DNA of 64,000 nucleotides from Hymenobacter sp. DG01 (GCF_006352025.1 NZ_CP040936.1:3722001-3786000); one strand, 5' to 3'. Positions 9,048 to 17,909 are shown, counted from the first letter of the stretch. The notes: generated by a model not told the origin, from the letters alone. Program-made: numbers and translations.

Positions 9048-9725
9048 CTAAAAAAGCGGCTTGCGCTTCTTCATAACCTTGCGGGTTTTCATGGTATAGA
9101 ACTCGGCCACGCCCGGGCGCTTCAGGCTGGCGCGCCACACGCCCATGCTCTGCCCCAGCCGGTAGCCGGTAGCCTGGTCTTGGGGGTACTGCTTCTGAAT
9201 CAGGGCGTAGTCGGCGGCCGTAATGTCCTGGCCTACCGTACCATGGCAGCGCAGGCACAGGGCATCGGAAAGCACCACCGGGCGCTGGTAGGTGAACTCC
9301 TCGGTGCCGGGCCGGGCTACCTGGCGCGCGGTATCAGCGGGGTCAAGGTCGGGAGCCGACAGGGCCGCGTGGTTGGAAGGGTTGCGGGGTCGGGCACTCA
9401 CCCAGGTAAGCGAGGCCTGCAGCACCCGGGCCAGAGAATCGGTAGCGGGCAGGGCCGAGGGGCGGCAGTAGGGTAGGGCCGCGGCCACTCCGCCGTCCTG
9501 CAACCGGGCGGCCAGCACCTGGCGCAGCTCCCGCTCGGCCGTGCGGGTGAGGGAGTCACCGGCCCAGCGGGTAGCGCGGAGCAGGTCTTTGGGCATGATG
9601 CGCTTTACCTGCCAGTTTTCGGCCTCAATAGCCAGCTCCTTGGTATTGCTCAGGTGATCTACCTGATCGGCATTGCAGGCAGAGAGGGGTAGCAGCAGCA
9701 GGGCAGCGCGAAAGATAAAACGCAT
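9048..9725 (-). CDS. Lipoprotein with haem-binding Tll0287-like (DUF3365) domain
   Basis: 225 residues. The N-terminus ends in the lipobox 'LPLSAC', so it is a lipid-anchored envelope protein. The C-terminal half carries the c-type haem motif Cys-Leu-Arg-Cys-His in 'DALCLRCHGTVGQ', preceded by the typical 'RRPVVL'-like strand and followed by 'YPQDQATGYRLGQSMGVWRAS', which matches the DUF3365 pattern of sensor or redox domains. The very basic tail 'KTRKVMKKRKPLF' is unusual. A role in electron transfer or redox sensing at the membrane is inferred only. Confidence 0.75.
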   Translation of the reverse strand: MRFIFRAALLLLPLSACNADQVDHLSNTKELAIEAENWQVKRIMPKDLLRATRWAGDSLTRTAERELRQVLAARLQDGGVAAALPYCRPSALPATDSLARVLQASLTWVSARPRNPSNHAALSAPDLDPADTARQVARPGTEEFTYQRPVVLSDALCLRCHGTVGQDITAADYALIQKQYPQDQATGYRLGQSMGVWRASLKRPGVAEFYTMKTRKVMKKRKPLF

Positions 9726-9856
9726 GGGAGGCAGCTTTTAAAGTCGGCAGAACAGGCGCAAAGGGACGCACTTCTGCCCATTCAACCAAAAGATACCCCC
9801 GGATGATTTAGCCCGCAACCTCAGATGGTGACACGGCCGGCGGGGGTAGGCATTGC

Positions 9857-11161
9857 CTACGCTGTTTCCAGCAGGTAGGCGCGCAGGGCCTCGTACTCCG
9901 GCTCCAGAAGAATGCTACGCTTGGGTTGGCGCATAAGCTCCTGCAGCTCGGTCGGCACGGGCACGGGCTCACCAATGGCCGACTCTACGGCCGCCGGAAA
10001 CTTAACGGGGTGGGCCGTTTCCAGCAGCAGGCCCTGGGCCTGCGGATGCTGGCGCAGGTAGTCATCGAGGGCGAAAAAGGCTACGGCGCCGTGTGGGTCC
10101 AGCAGGTAGCCAGTTTGGGCATGCACGCGCCGGATGGTGGCGCTGGTTTCCTCATCCGATACGGAGTAGCCCGTCAGCAGCTTCCGGATAATGGGATAGT
10201 CGTGCCGGAACAGCTCCAGAATGCGCCCGAAGTTGCTGGGGTCACCTACGTCCATGGCGTTGGAGAGGGTAGGCACGGCGGGCCGGGCGGCGTATTGGCC
10301 CGTGGCGAGGTAGGCGGGTACGGCCGCGTTGGCATTGCAGGCGGCTATAAAATGCGCTACCGGCAGCCCCGAGACGTAGGCCAGCAGCCCCGCGCAGAGG
10401 TTGCCAAAGTTGCCGCTGGGCACGGCCACTACCGGCGGCTGGCCCGTGGTGGCCCGCGCCTGGGCTACCCCGTAGCAGTAGTACACCTGCTGGGGCAGCC
10501 AGCGGGCCACGTTAATGGAGTTAGCCGAGGTGAGGTGGCGCCGGCTCCGCAGGGCCTCATCGCGGAAGGTCTGTTTCACCAGGCGCTGGCAGTCGTCGAA
10601 GTTGCCGTTTACTTCCAGTGCCGTAATGTTCTGGCCCAGGGCCGTAAGCTGCTGCTCCTGCACCGGGCTCACGCGGCCGGCTGGGTAAAGCACCACCACC
10701 TCTACGCCCGGCACCCCCAGAAAGCCGCTGGCTACGGCCCCGCCGGTGTCGCCGGAGGTGGCTACCAGCACGGTTAGGGGCCGGGTTTCGTGGCGGGAGA
10801 AGTAGCCCAGGCACCGACTCATAAACCGGGCTCCTACATCCTTGAAAGCCAGGGTTGGCCCATGGAACAGCTCCAGCGCACGGATGTGGCCGGTAACCGG
10901 CACCACCGGAAACGGGAAGTTTACCGTCTCCGCGCAAATGCGGCGCAGCTCCGGCTCCGGAATGGTGCCGCCAACGTACGGAGCCAGCACGGTATAGGCT
11001 ACCTCGGCCGCCTCCAGATGGGGCAGCTGCCCCACGAAACCGGGCGTAAAGCACGGAATAGCGGCCGGAAAGTAGAGGCCGCCATCGGGGGCCTGCCCGG
11101 CTACGGTAGCGACCCGGAAATCAACGGTATCAGCCTGGCGGCTAAGGCTGTAGTAGCGCAT
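9857..11161 (-). CDS. thrC: Threonine synthase
   Basis: 434 residues from the ATG at 11161 ('MRYYSLSRQADTVDFR'); the 25-residue longer frame lacks family sequence. It catalyses the last step of threonine synthesis, O-phosphohomoserine to threonine. The pyridoxal phosphate lysine sits in 'LAFKDVGARF', and 'VATSGDTGGAVA' is the phosphate-binding stretch. 'SANSINVARWLPQQVYY' is another typical stretch. It is the third gene of thrA-thrB-thrC, 88 bases after thrB, and would share their attenuator. Confidence 0.95.
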   Translation of the reverse strand: MRYYSLSRQADTVDFRVATVAGQAPDGGLYFPAAIPCFTPGFVGQLPHLEAAEVAYTVLAPYVGGTIPEPELRRICAETVNFPFPVVPVTGHIRALELFHGPTLAFKDVGARFMSRCLGYFSRHETRPLTVLVATSGDTGGAVASGFLGVPGVEVVVLYPAGRVSPVQEQQLTALGQNITALEVNGNFDDCQRLVKQTFRDEALRSRRHLTSANSINVARWLPQQVYYCYGVAQARATTGQPPVVAVPSGNFGNLCAGLLAYVSGLPVAHFIAACNANAAVPAYLATGQYAARPAVPTLSNAMDVGDPSNFGRILELFRHDYPIIRKLLTGYSVSDEETSATIRRVHAQTGYLLDPHGAVAFFALDDYLRQHPQAQGLLLETAHPVKFPAAVESAIGEPVPVPTELQELMRQPKRSILLEPEYEALRAYLLETA

Positions 11162-11249
11162 GGGGGGTAGGAGATAAGGAGCGTGTTGGCGGCAGAACCA
11201 GCGAAGGGCGTTTCCCGGAGCGCTTTGTGGTGCCACCCGAAAGGAAGGT

Positions 11250-12212
11250 TTAGCGGCTTTCCGGACCGGCCGCAGATTCGCTGCTTACCTGGCAGCCGGT
11301 GGGGTGAATAGTCGTGACGTAGGTATGGTAGTCGAGGCCGAGGCGCTGATAGGTAGCGTGCATCACGTTTTCCACGGCGCGGGCTGTGGCCTCATCCTGG
11401 CTGAGCATGAACAGGGCCGGCCCGGAGCCAGAAATGCCTCCGCCCAGGGCCCCGGCCACCCGGCTGCCGTCCTTCACCTCTGCAAAGCCCGGAATCAGGA
11501 TGCTGCGCACGGGCTCTACCACTACGTCTTCCAGGGAGCGGCCAATCAGGGCATAATCGTGCTGAAGCAGGCCCGCCACCAGCCCGCCCACGTTGCCCCA
11601 CTGCCGGATGGCGTCGCGCAGGGGTACTTCCTGCCGCAGAATCCTGCGGGCATCGGCGGTTTTTATCTCAATCTGAGGGTGCACCACCGTCACGAACAAG
11701 GGCGGCGCATCGAGGGGCACCACGTCGGGGGAAGGCAGGGTAGCCCGAATCAGCGTGACGCCGCCGTAAATGGCCGGTGCAATGTTATCGGCATGGCGGG
11801 CGCCGGAGGCCACTTCCTCGCCGTACATGGCGTAGTGCACCAGCTCGGGTTGGCTGAAGCGGTTGCCCAGCAAGGCGTTCAGGCCCACTACGGCCCCGGC
11901 GGCACTGGCCGCGCTGCTACCAATGCCGCTGCCCGGCCGAATGGTTTTGCGGATGTGGATGGCCACGCCTACCTCCTCGGGTACGGCCCGCAGCATGGCC
12001 AGCAGGGCGGCCCCGGCCACGTTGCGCGCCGGCTCGGTGGGCAGGCCGAAGTCATCTTCATGCGTAATCACTACGCCGGGTTGCTCGGTCAGGCGCAGCT
12101 GCATCTCGTCGGCGGGCTCGGCCAGGGCAAAACCCAGCACATCAAACCCGCACACCACATTGGCAACGGTGGCGGGCGCTAGTACGGTAACGGGTTGGGA
12201 AGAAAAACTCAT
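11250..12212 (-). CDS. thrB: Homoserine kinase
   Basis: 320 residues from the ATG at 12212 ('MSFSSQPVTVLAPATVAN'). It phosphorylates homoserine with ATP. The GHMP-kinase fingerprint is clear: N-terminal 'APATVANVVCGFDVLGFAL', the ATP loop 'RPGSGIGSSAASAAGAVVG', and the C-terminal glycine-rich 'GALGGGISGSGPALFML'. The longer frame up to 12293 is not family-like. It lies 99 bases after thrA and 88 before thrC, same strand, so it is the middle gene of the threonine operon. Confidence 0.95.
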   Translation of the reverse strand: MSFSSQPVTVLAPATVANVVCGFDVLGFALAEPADEMQLRLTEQPGVVITHEDDFGLPTEPARNVAGAALLAMLRAVPEEVGVAIHIRKTIRPGSGIGSSAASAAGAVVGLNALLGNRFSQPELVHYAMYGEEVASGARHADNIAPAIYGGVTLIRATLPSPDVVPLDAPPLFVTVVHPQIEIKTADARRILRQEVPLRDAIRQWGNVGGLVAGLLQHDYALIGRSLEDVVVEPVRSILIPGFAEVKDGSRVAGALGGGISGSGPALFMLSQDEATARAVENVMHATYQRLGLDYHTYVTTIHPTGCQVSSESAAGPESR

Positions 12213-12311
12213 GCAGGGAAAGTAGAGAAGGTTGCGGGCGAAGGGCAAGGTAGCGCCCCAGCCCGGAAAGCAGTAAGCGTAGCCGGCGCGCAAGCCGCCA
12301 CCCGGGCCGCT

Positions 12312-14756
12312 TCAGGACTGTACGGCCCGCAGCACGTCGGCAAACACGCCGGAGGCCGTTACCTCGGCTCCCGCACCGGCTCCTTTAATAACGAGCGGCT
12401 GCTCCGTGTAGCGGTTGGTATAGAACAGCACGGCGTTGTCTTTGCCTTGCAGGGAGTATAGGTCGTGGGAGGGGGGTAGGGCCTGCAGGCCCACCCGGGC
12501 CCGGCCATCGGTGAGGCTGGCCACAAACCGCAGCTTCTCGCCTCGGGCCGCCGCGGCATCGTACAGGGCCCGAAAATGGGGCTCGTGCAGGGCCAGCTGC
12601 TCATAGAAAGCAGGCACGTCGCCTTCCAGGCAGGCAGCAGGTAAGAAGGGCTGGTTGTTTACCTCACTCATTTCCAGTGGATAGCCGGCTTCGCGGGCCA
12701 GAATCAGAATCTTGCGGGCCACGTCCACGCCGGTCAGGTCGAGGCGGGGGTCGGGCTCGGTGTAGCCTTCGGCCTGGGCCTGGCGCACTACCTCCGCAAA
12801 CGGCCGCGACCCATCGTAGTTATTGAACACAAAGTTCAGGGTGCCCGACAGCACGGCTTCCAGGCGCTGTACCTCGTCGCCGCTGCGCAGCAGGTCGCCC
12901 AGGGTCCCGATGACGGGCAGGCCCGCGCCCACGTTGGTTTCAAACAGAAAGTGCGTATTGAACTCCTGGGCCAGTGCCTTAAGGCGGGCGTAGTTTTCGT
13001 ATTCCGATGAGGCCGCCACCTTGTTGCAGGCCACTACGGCTACGCTGCGGGCCAGCAGCCCGGCATATACCTGGGCCACGTCGGCACTGGCCGTCACGTC
13101 CACGAACACGGTATTGCGTAGGTTCAGGGCCAGAAGCTGCTCCGTCAGGACCGGCAGGTTAAGAGGTTGCCCGGCGGCCAGGGCCGGTTGCCAGCTCGTG
13201 AGGTCCAGGCCTTCCTCATCGAGCACAAACTGCCGGCTGTTGGCCAGGCCCACCACCCGCAGGTTCAGGCGCAGCTTTTCGCGCAGCCAGGGCTGCTGCC
13301 GGGCCAGCTGCTCCAGCAGCTTGCCGCCTACGTTGCCCGTGCCCGCAATAACCACGTTCACCTGCCGGGTGGTGGCCTCAAAGAAGGTTTCGTGGAGCAC
13401 GTTGATGGCCTTGCGCACGTCGTGCTGCCGGATAACCGTGGAAATGTTTTTCTCCGAGGAGCCCTGGGCAATGGCCCGAATGTTGACCCCATTCTGCCCC
13501 AGCGCCCCGAACAGGCGGCCACTGATGCCGGGGTGGTTTTTCATTTGCTCGCCTACCAGGGCCACGATGGCCAGCTCATCTTCGCAATAGAGCGGGTCCA
13601 GGCGGCCTACCCCTATTTCCGGGGCAAACTCCGCGTCGGCGGCCTGTCGGGCTCGGGGGGCGTCGGCGGCGCGTACGGCCACGGAAATGGAGTGCTCCGA
13701 GGAGCTTTGGGTAATGAGAATCACGTTGATCTGCTCCTGAGCCAGGGCCGCGAACAGCCGCCGCGAGAAGCCCGGAATGCCTACCATGCCGCTGCCCTCC
13801 AACCGCAGCAAGGCCACCGGCCCGATGCTGGAAAGGCCCCGCACGATGGCCGGACTGGCCGGCGCGGCTACCTCCACCAGCGTCCCGGCGTCTTCGGGGG
13901 CAAACGTATTCTTGATCCAGAGCGGAATACCCCGCTGCATAACCGGTTGAATGGTGGGCGGATACAGCACCTTGGCCCCAAAGTGCGACAGTTCCATGGC
14001 CTCCTGGTAACTGATGCGCGGAATGGGGCGCGCGGCGCGCACCAGGCGCGGGTCGGCCGTCATCATCCCACTTACATCCGTCCAAATTTCCAGCCGACTG
14101 GCCCCCAGCGCCCCGGCAAAAATGGCGGCCGTGTAGTCGGAGCCCCCGCGGCCCAGGGTAGTGGTGCTGCCATCTGGGGCCGCGGCCACGAAGCCCGGCG
14201 CTACGTACAGCGTCCCCTCGGCCCCGCTTACGGCAGCTTGTATCTGGGCGTTGGTGGTGGCAAAGTCCACGGTGGCGTGCCCGTAGTGCGCATCAGTCCG
14301 GATCAGCTGGCGGCTGTCGAGCCACTGGTGGGCCGTGCCCCGGGCCGCTAGGCCGGCCGCTACCACCCCCGAGGATAGTAGCTCCCCGTAGCTCACCAGC
14401 CGGTCGAGGGTGCGCGCCGACAGCTCTCCCAGGGCGAATACGCCTTGGCAAAGGCTTTCCAGCTCATTGCAGTAGGTTTTCACGAAGCTCAGCACGCCGC
14501 TCTGCCCGGCAAGGGGTAGCAACTCCCGCACTACCGCCAGGTGGCGCTGCTCCAGCTCCTGCAGCTGCTCCCGGTAGCCAGCATCGGCGGCCGCGGCGAG
14601 GCGGCCGGCCCTGATCAGCGCATCTGTTACCCCACCCAGCGCCGATACGATTACCACGGTGGGCTGCTGCCGGGCGGCGGCCTCGGCCAGCTCCAATACG
14701 CGGCTGATGTTGGGGGCCGAGGCCACGGAGGAGCCTCCAAATTTCAATACCTGCAT
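12312..14756 (-). CDS. thrA: Bifunctional aspartate kinase / homoserine dehydrogenase I
   Basis: 814 residues from the ATG at 14756 ('MQVLKFGGSSVAS'). Residues 1 to about 290 are the aspartokinase domain ('LGRGGSDYTAAIFAGALGA'), about 310-460 two ACT domains for feedback binding ('SSSEHSISVAVR', 'GSSEKNISTVIR'), and about 465-814 the homoserine dehydrogenase ('VVIAGTGNVGGKLLEQL' NADP loop, 'GAGLPVIGTLGDLLRSGD', 'VLSGTLNFVFNNYD'). It makes the first and third steps from aspartate to homoserine, as in E. coli ThrA. The frame continues upstream to 14840 but that segment is the attenuator terminator. Threonine feedback on the ACT domains is family knowledge. Confidence 0.97.
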   Translation of the reverse strand: MQVLKFGGSSVASAPNISRVLELAEAAARQQPTVVIVSALGGVTDALIRAGRLAAAADAGYREQLQELEQRHLAVVRELLPLAGQSGVLSFVKTYCNELESLCQGVFALGELSARTLDRLVSYGELLSSGVVAAGLAARGTAHQWLDSRQLIRTDAHYGHATVDFATTNAQIQAAVSGAEGTLYVAPGFVAAAPDGSTTTLGRGGSDYTAAIFAGALGASRLEIWTDVSGMMTADPRLVRAARPIPRISYQEAMELSHFGAKVLYPPTIQPVMQRGIPLWIKNTFAPEDAGTLVEVAAPASPAIVRGLSSIGPVALLRLEGSGMVGIPGFSRRLFAALAQEQINVILITQSSSEHSISVAVRAADAPRARQAADAEFAPEIGVGRLDPLYCEDELAIVALVGEQMKNHPGISGRLFGALGQNGVNIRAIAQGSSEKNISTVIRQHDVRKAINVLHETFFEATTRQVNVVIAGTGNVGGKLLEQLARQQPWLREKLRLNLRVVGLANSRQFVLDEEGLDLTSWQPALAAGQPLNLPVLTEQLLALNLRNTVFVDVTASADVAQVYAGLLARSVAVVACNKVAASSEYENYARLKALAQEFNTHFLFETNVGAGLPVIGTLGDLLRSGDEVQRLEAVLSGTLNFVFNNYDGSRPFAEVVRQAQAEGYTEPDPRLDLTGVDVARKILILAREAGYPLEMSEVNNQPFLPAACLEGDVPAFYEQLALHEPHFRALYDAAAARGEKLRFVASLTDGRARVGLQALPPSHDLYSLQGKDNAVLFYTNRYTEQPLVIKGAGAGAEVTASGVFADVLRAVQS

Positions 14757-14778
14757 AGTATGTCGTTGGGTCAGAAGG

Positions 14779-14873
14779 AACAAGAAAAGGCCCGCGTCGG
14801 TCCGGTAGCTCTGGGAGCTGACCGGCGAGGCGGGCTGCATGGAAAGAAGAGAGTAAGGAGTTCCGCAGCCCGC
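14779..14873 (-). promoter_or_regulatory. Threonine-operon attenuator: antiterminator and terminator stems
   Basis: Three competing pairings can be read on the minus strand. Segment 1 (CCCGC at the end of the leader ORF) pairs with GCGGG right after it. Segment 2 GCGGGCTGC (14873-14865) is the exact complement of segment 3 GCAGCCCGC (14838-14830): the antiterminator. Segment 3's GCCCGC (14835-14830) also pairs with GCGGGC (14795-14790), enclosing an inner stem AGCTC/GAGCT flanked by CCGGT/ACCGG, followed by the T-rich stretch CTTTTCTTGTTCCTT: the terminator. Ribosome stalling at threonine codons would mask segment 1 and favour readthrough into thrA. Confidence 0.85.
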
Positions 14874-14924
14874 TTAGCGGGTTGTTGTCACGGTAGTTCC
14901 TGCTGAGGTGGCCAGGCCGGCCAT
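14874..14924 (-). CDS. thrL: Threonine-rich leader peptide of the thr operon
   Basis: A 16-codon ORF, MAGLATSAGTTVTTTR, ending in TAA just ahead of the antiterminator stem. Six of sixteen residues are threonine, five of them in the last seven codons, and two use ACA, which is uncommon in this GC-rich sequence where ACC dominates. Position, threonine content and the competing stems behind it make it a functional analogue of thrL in enteric bacteria. No clear Shine-Dalgarno sequence, as is usual in Bacteroidota. The name is by role, not by homology. Confidence 0.8.
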   Translation of the reverse strand: MAGLATSAGTTVTTTR

Positions 14925-14985
14925 CAGGGAGCGGGGTGAAACAGAAAGGGCTCGGAAGGAGGCCATACGTGCGGATTGCTGGCCC

Positions 14986-14992
14986 CAAAGTA
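14986..14992 (-). promoter_or_regulatory. Candidate promoter of the thr operon
   Basis: Minus-strand TACTTTG, one base shorter than the TAnnTTTG consensus, preceded after 18 bases by TTG, close to the -33 spacing. A start near 14980 would give about 55 bases before the leader ORF. Tentative because of the short -7 box. Confidence 0.4.
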
Positions 14993-15131
14993 GGAATTTT
15001 TTGCTACGGCCAATCGTTTAAGCCAGAATAATTTACCATTCCGACGGCAAGGTGCGGTTCCGGTCGAAACAAGACGCAGGCTGCTTTCTGCGCTACTGCT
15101 GCGGGCGTATATATGGTCAGCTTCGTTTCCG

Positions 15132-15139
15132 TACCTTTG
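15132..15139 (+). promoter_or_regulatory. Candidate -7 box of prfA
   Basis: TACCTTTG, an exact TAnnTTTG match, 28 bases before the prfA ATG. No clear -33 TTG at the right distance. It shares the intergenic space with the divergent thr operon. Confidence 0.55.
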
Positions 15140-15167
15140 CACTCCCCATACATTTTCTGAAGGCAAG

Positions 15168-16238
15168 ATGCTAGATAAACTGGAGGCCATTCAACGGCGC
15201 TTTGAGGACGTGAGCGAACAGCTTACCCAACCCGAAGCCATGAGCGACATGAAACGCTTCAAGGCCCTCAACAAAGAATATAAGGACCTCGGCAAGATCG
15301 TAACCGAGTATAAGGCCTACCAGAACGTGCTGGCCAACATCGACAGCGCCAAGGAAGTTATTGCCACGGAAAAGGACGAAGAGTTTCGTCAGATGGCCAA
15401 GGACGAGCTGGAAGCCCTCTACCCCGAGCAGGAGCGCCTGGAAGCCGTTATCAAGGAGCTGCTGATTCCCAAGGACCCCAATGATAGCAAGGATGTTATC
15501 ATGGAAATCCGGGCCGGCGCCGGCGGCGACGAGGCGGCTATTTTTGCCGGCGACCTGCAGCGTATGTACATGCGCTACGCCGAAAAGCAAGGCCTGCGCA
15601 TGGACCTGATTGACGCCACTGAGGGCACTTCGGGCGGCTACAAGGAAATTATCCTGGCCGTGAAGGGCGAGGACGTGTACGGCAAGCTCAAGTTTGAATC
15701 GGGGGTGCACCGCGTGCAGCGTGTGCCGGCCACTGAAACCCAAGGCCGCATCCACACCTCCGTGGCCTCCATTGTGGTGATGCCCGAGGCCGAGGAACTA
15801 GACGTGGAAATCGATATGAACGAGGTGCGCAAGGACCTGTTCATGTCCAGCGGGCCCGGCGGTCAGTCGGTAAACACCACCTACTCGGCCGTGCGCCTGA
15901 CCCACATTCCCACCGGCATCGTGGCCCAGTGCCAGGATCAGAAGTCTCAGCTCAAGAACTTCGATAAGGCCTTGCAGGTACTCCGCTCCCGTCTCTACGA
16001 AATCGAGCTGGCCAAGAAAAACGAAGCCGAAGGCGCTGCCCGCAAGAGCATGATTGGCGGCGGCGACCGGTCCGATAAGATCCGGACCTACAACTACCCC
16101 CAGGGCCGCGTAACCGACCACCGCATCGGCTACACCGTGTACAACCTGAGCGCCGTGATGGATGGCAACATCGACGACTTCGTGGAGCAGCTCCGCATTG
16201 CCGAAAGTGCTGAGCGCCTGAAGGAAGGCGTAGCGTAA
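15168..16238 (+). CDS. prfA: Peptide chain release factor 1
   Basis: 356 residues, normal length. Residues 187-189 are Pro-Ala-Thr ('RVPATETQGR'), the RF1 recognition motif for UAA and UAG, which separates it from RF2. The peptidyl-tRNA hydrolysis motif Gly-Gly-Gln is at 231-233 in 'MSSGPGGQSVNTT'; the Gln is the normal methylation site of PrmC. The N-terminal coiled-coil region and 'IMEIRAGAGGDEAAIFAG' are typical. It terminates translation on the ribosome. Single gene divergent from the thr operon, with a long inverted repeat behind it. Confidence 0.97.
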   Translation: MLDKLEAIQRRFEDVSEQLTQPEAMSDMKRFKALNKEYKDLGKIVTEYKAYQNVLANIDSAKEVIATEKDEEFRQMAKDELEALYPEQERLEAVIKELLIPKDPNDSKDVIMEIRAGAGGDEAAIFAGDLQRMYMRYAEKQGLRMDLIDATEGTSGGYKEIILAVKGEDVYGKLKFESGVHRVQRVPATETQGRIHTSVASIVVMPEAEELDVEIDMNEVRKDLFMSSGPGGQSVNTTYSAVRLTHIPTGIVAQCQDQKSQLKNFDKALQVLRSRLYEIELAKKNEAEGAARKSMIGGGDRSDKIRTYNYPQGRVTDHRIGYTVYNLSAVMDGNIDDFVEQLRIAESAERLKEGVA

Positions 16239-16261
16239 TAAGCGGCTTTTATCAAGCGTTT

Positions 16262-16359
16262 GTCATGCCGAGGCGCAGCCGAAGCATCTCGCAGGCTGAT
16301 GTTGCACTAGTAACTACAACGGCAGCACGCGAGATGCTTTGGCTGCGCCTCGGCATGAC
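16262..16359. repeat. REP-like long inverted repeat
   Basis: Arms 16262-16292 and 16329-16359 are 31 bases long with 30 of 31 positions complementary; the 36-base centre is unstructured by eye. The arm starts GTCATGCCGAGGCGCAGCC. It fills the gap between prfA and the beta-helix lipoprotein and could fold into a very stable RNA hairpin acting as terminator or mRNA stabiliser. It resembles dispersed intergenic palindromes common in Hymenobacter-type genomes; a decayed relative lies at 62058-62094. Confidence 0.8.
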
Positions 16360-16382
16360 CACCTGGTTTATCCATCCTATCT

Positions 16383-17909
16383 ATGCGCTTTCTACTCCCG
16401 TTGCTTCTGCTGCTTTCAGCCGCTATGGTATTGCTACCCGGCTGCGAACCAAAAGAAGATATTGTCACGAATGATGGCAGCGCCCGGCTGGAGTTTTCGC
16501 TGGATACCGTGAAGTTCGATACGGTATTCGTGACGGTAGGCACGGTAAGCAAGCGCCTGTGGGTGTACAACCGCAACCCGCGGGCCGTGCGCGTATCGGA
16601 AATCAGCGTGCAGAATCAGCCGGGCATTACCTACAGCCTGCTGGTAAACGGCGACGCCGGCAACACGGCCCGCGACGTGGAAATCAGGGGGAAGGACAGC
16701 CTGCTGGTGCTGGTACGCGCTACCATCGACCCTACCCCCAACGACCTGAAGCCCTTCCGGCTGATTGACGACCTGCACTTCCGCACCAACGGCAACGAGC
16801 AGCAGGTCAAGATTCTGAGCTACGGGCAGAACGCCTACTTCCACACCCGGGACGAAATCACCCGGAACACGTTGTGGAAGGCCGATAAGCCCCACGTCAT
16901 CTTCGATTACGCTCTGGTGGACTCGGCCGTAACCCTGACTATTGAGCCCGGTGCCCGAATTTATGCCCACGCCGGGGCCGCGCTGCTGGTGGGAGGGCAG
17001 CTGTTGATTAACCCTACCTACCAGCCTACCGGCGAGCTGAAGCCGGACAACCGCAACTTCGTGCGCTTCCAGGGCGACCGGCGCGAGGAGCAGTACGCCA
17101 ACACCCCGGGCCAGTGGGCGGGCGTCTGGTTTCTCTCCAGCAGCCGCAACAACGTGGTGCGCTTCGCCGAAATCAAGAACAGCGCCTTTGGGCTGCTGGT
17201 AATTAATCCGCGCAATCTGCGGCCTTTCCCCAGCGTCACGGTCGAAAACGCAACCATCCAGAATATCTCCAGCGCCAAGCAGGCCTTCACTAACTCGGGC
17301 CTGACCATTGGGCTGGAAGGCGCCGCCATCCTGGGCCTCTCCGGCGATTTTGCGGTGCGCAACACGCTCATCACCAACTGCGAACAGTACGCCGTGTTCG
17401 GTGTGCAGGGAGGCAATTACCAGTTTGAGTATTGCACCATTGCCAACTACACTATTCAGGCGAACCGCCAAACCCCTACGTTTCTGCTGGCCGATGCCAT
17501 TGAAGTAAACGGCAAGGCCCGCCCGGCCATTGCCCCGCGCCTGACCATGCGCAACTCCATATTGTGGGGCAATGGCCGGGAAGGGGAAGAGCTGGCTTTT
17601 GTGAATGGGGAGCAGTATGCCAGCAATATCAGCATCAGCACCAGTGTATTGCGTACCAAAAAATACGACAACACCGGGCCTCTGGGGCAGGCCCGGAACG
17701 GCAACATCCTCAACCCCCTGGAAGGTCAGACCTACCTGTTCCGGAGTACGCCCTACCGCCCCCGCGGCAAAGCCTTCGACTATCAGCTTGATACTCTCTC
17801 GCCCGCCAGCAACAAGGCCGTAGCCCTGCCGGGCCTCACGACTGATCTGCTCAACCACCCGCGCCTCAGTCCGCCCGATATTGGGGCCTTTGAGCGTAAA
17901 AACCCATAG
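16383..17909 (+). CDS. Lipoprotein with predicted parallel beta-helix
   Basis: 508 residues. Signal peptide with lipobox 'VLLPGC' at the N-terminus. An early beta-rich domain ('DTVKFDTVFVTVGTVSKRLWV', short repeats of V/T) is followed by a pectate-lyase-like region with 'LTIEPGARIYAHAGAALLVGG', 'AIFGVQGGNYQFEYCTIANY'-type ladders and a closing 'PDIGAFERK', the usual C-terminal ending of Bacteroidota beta-helix surface proteins. No catalytic residues can be named, so it may bind rather than cleave polysaccharide. The next gene follows 15 bases later. Confidence 0.75.
   Translation: MRFLLPLLLLLSAAMVLLPGCEPKEDIVTNDGSARLEFSLDTVKFDTVFVTVGTVSKRLWVYNRNPRAVRVSEISVQNQPGITYSLLVNGDAGNTARDVEIRGKDSLLVLVRATIDPTPNDLKPFRLIDDLHFRTNGNEQQVKILSYGQNAYFHTRDEITRNTLWKADKPHVIFDYALVDSAVTLTIEPGARIYAHAGAALLVGGQLLINPTYQPTGELKPDNRNFVRFQGDRREEQYANTPGQWAGVWFLSSSRNNVVRFAEIKNSAFGLLVINPRNLRPFPSVTVENATIQNISSAKQAFTNSGLTIGLEGAAILGLSGDFAVRNTLITNCEQYAVFGVQGGNYQFEYCTIANYTIQANRQTPTFLLADAIEVNGKARPAIAPRLTMRNSILWGNGREGEELAFVNGEQYASNISISTSVLRTKKYDNTGPLGQARNGNILNPLEGQTYLFRSTPYRPRGKAFDYQLDTLSPASNKAVALPGLTTDLLNHPRLSPPDIGAFERKNP

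Noticed and set aside
13167..14351. 394-codon plus-strand frame
   Set aside because: Antisense to thrA, which is fully supported by kinase, ACT and dehydrogenase motifs.
14757..14840. N-terminal extension of ThrA by 28 codons
   Set aside because: This segment is the attenuator terminator and T-rich run; the family N-terminus begins at 14756.
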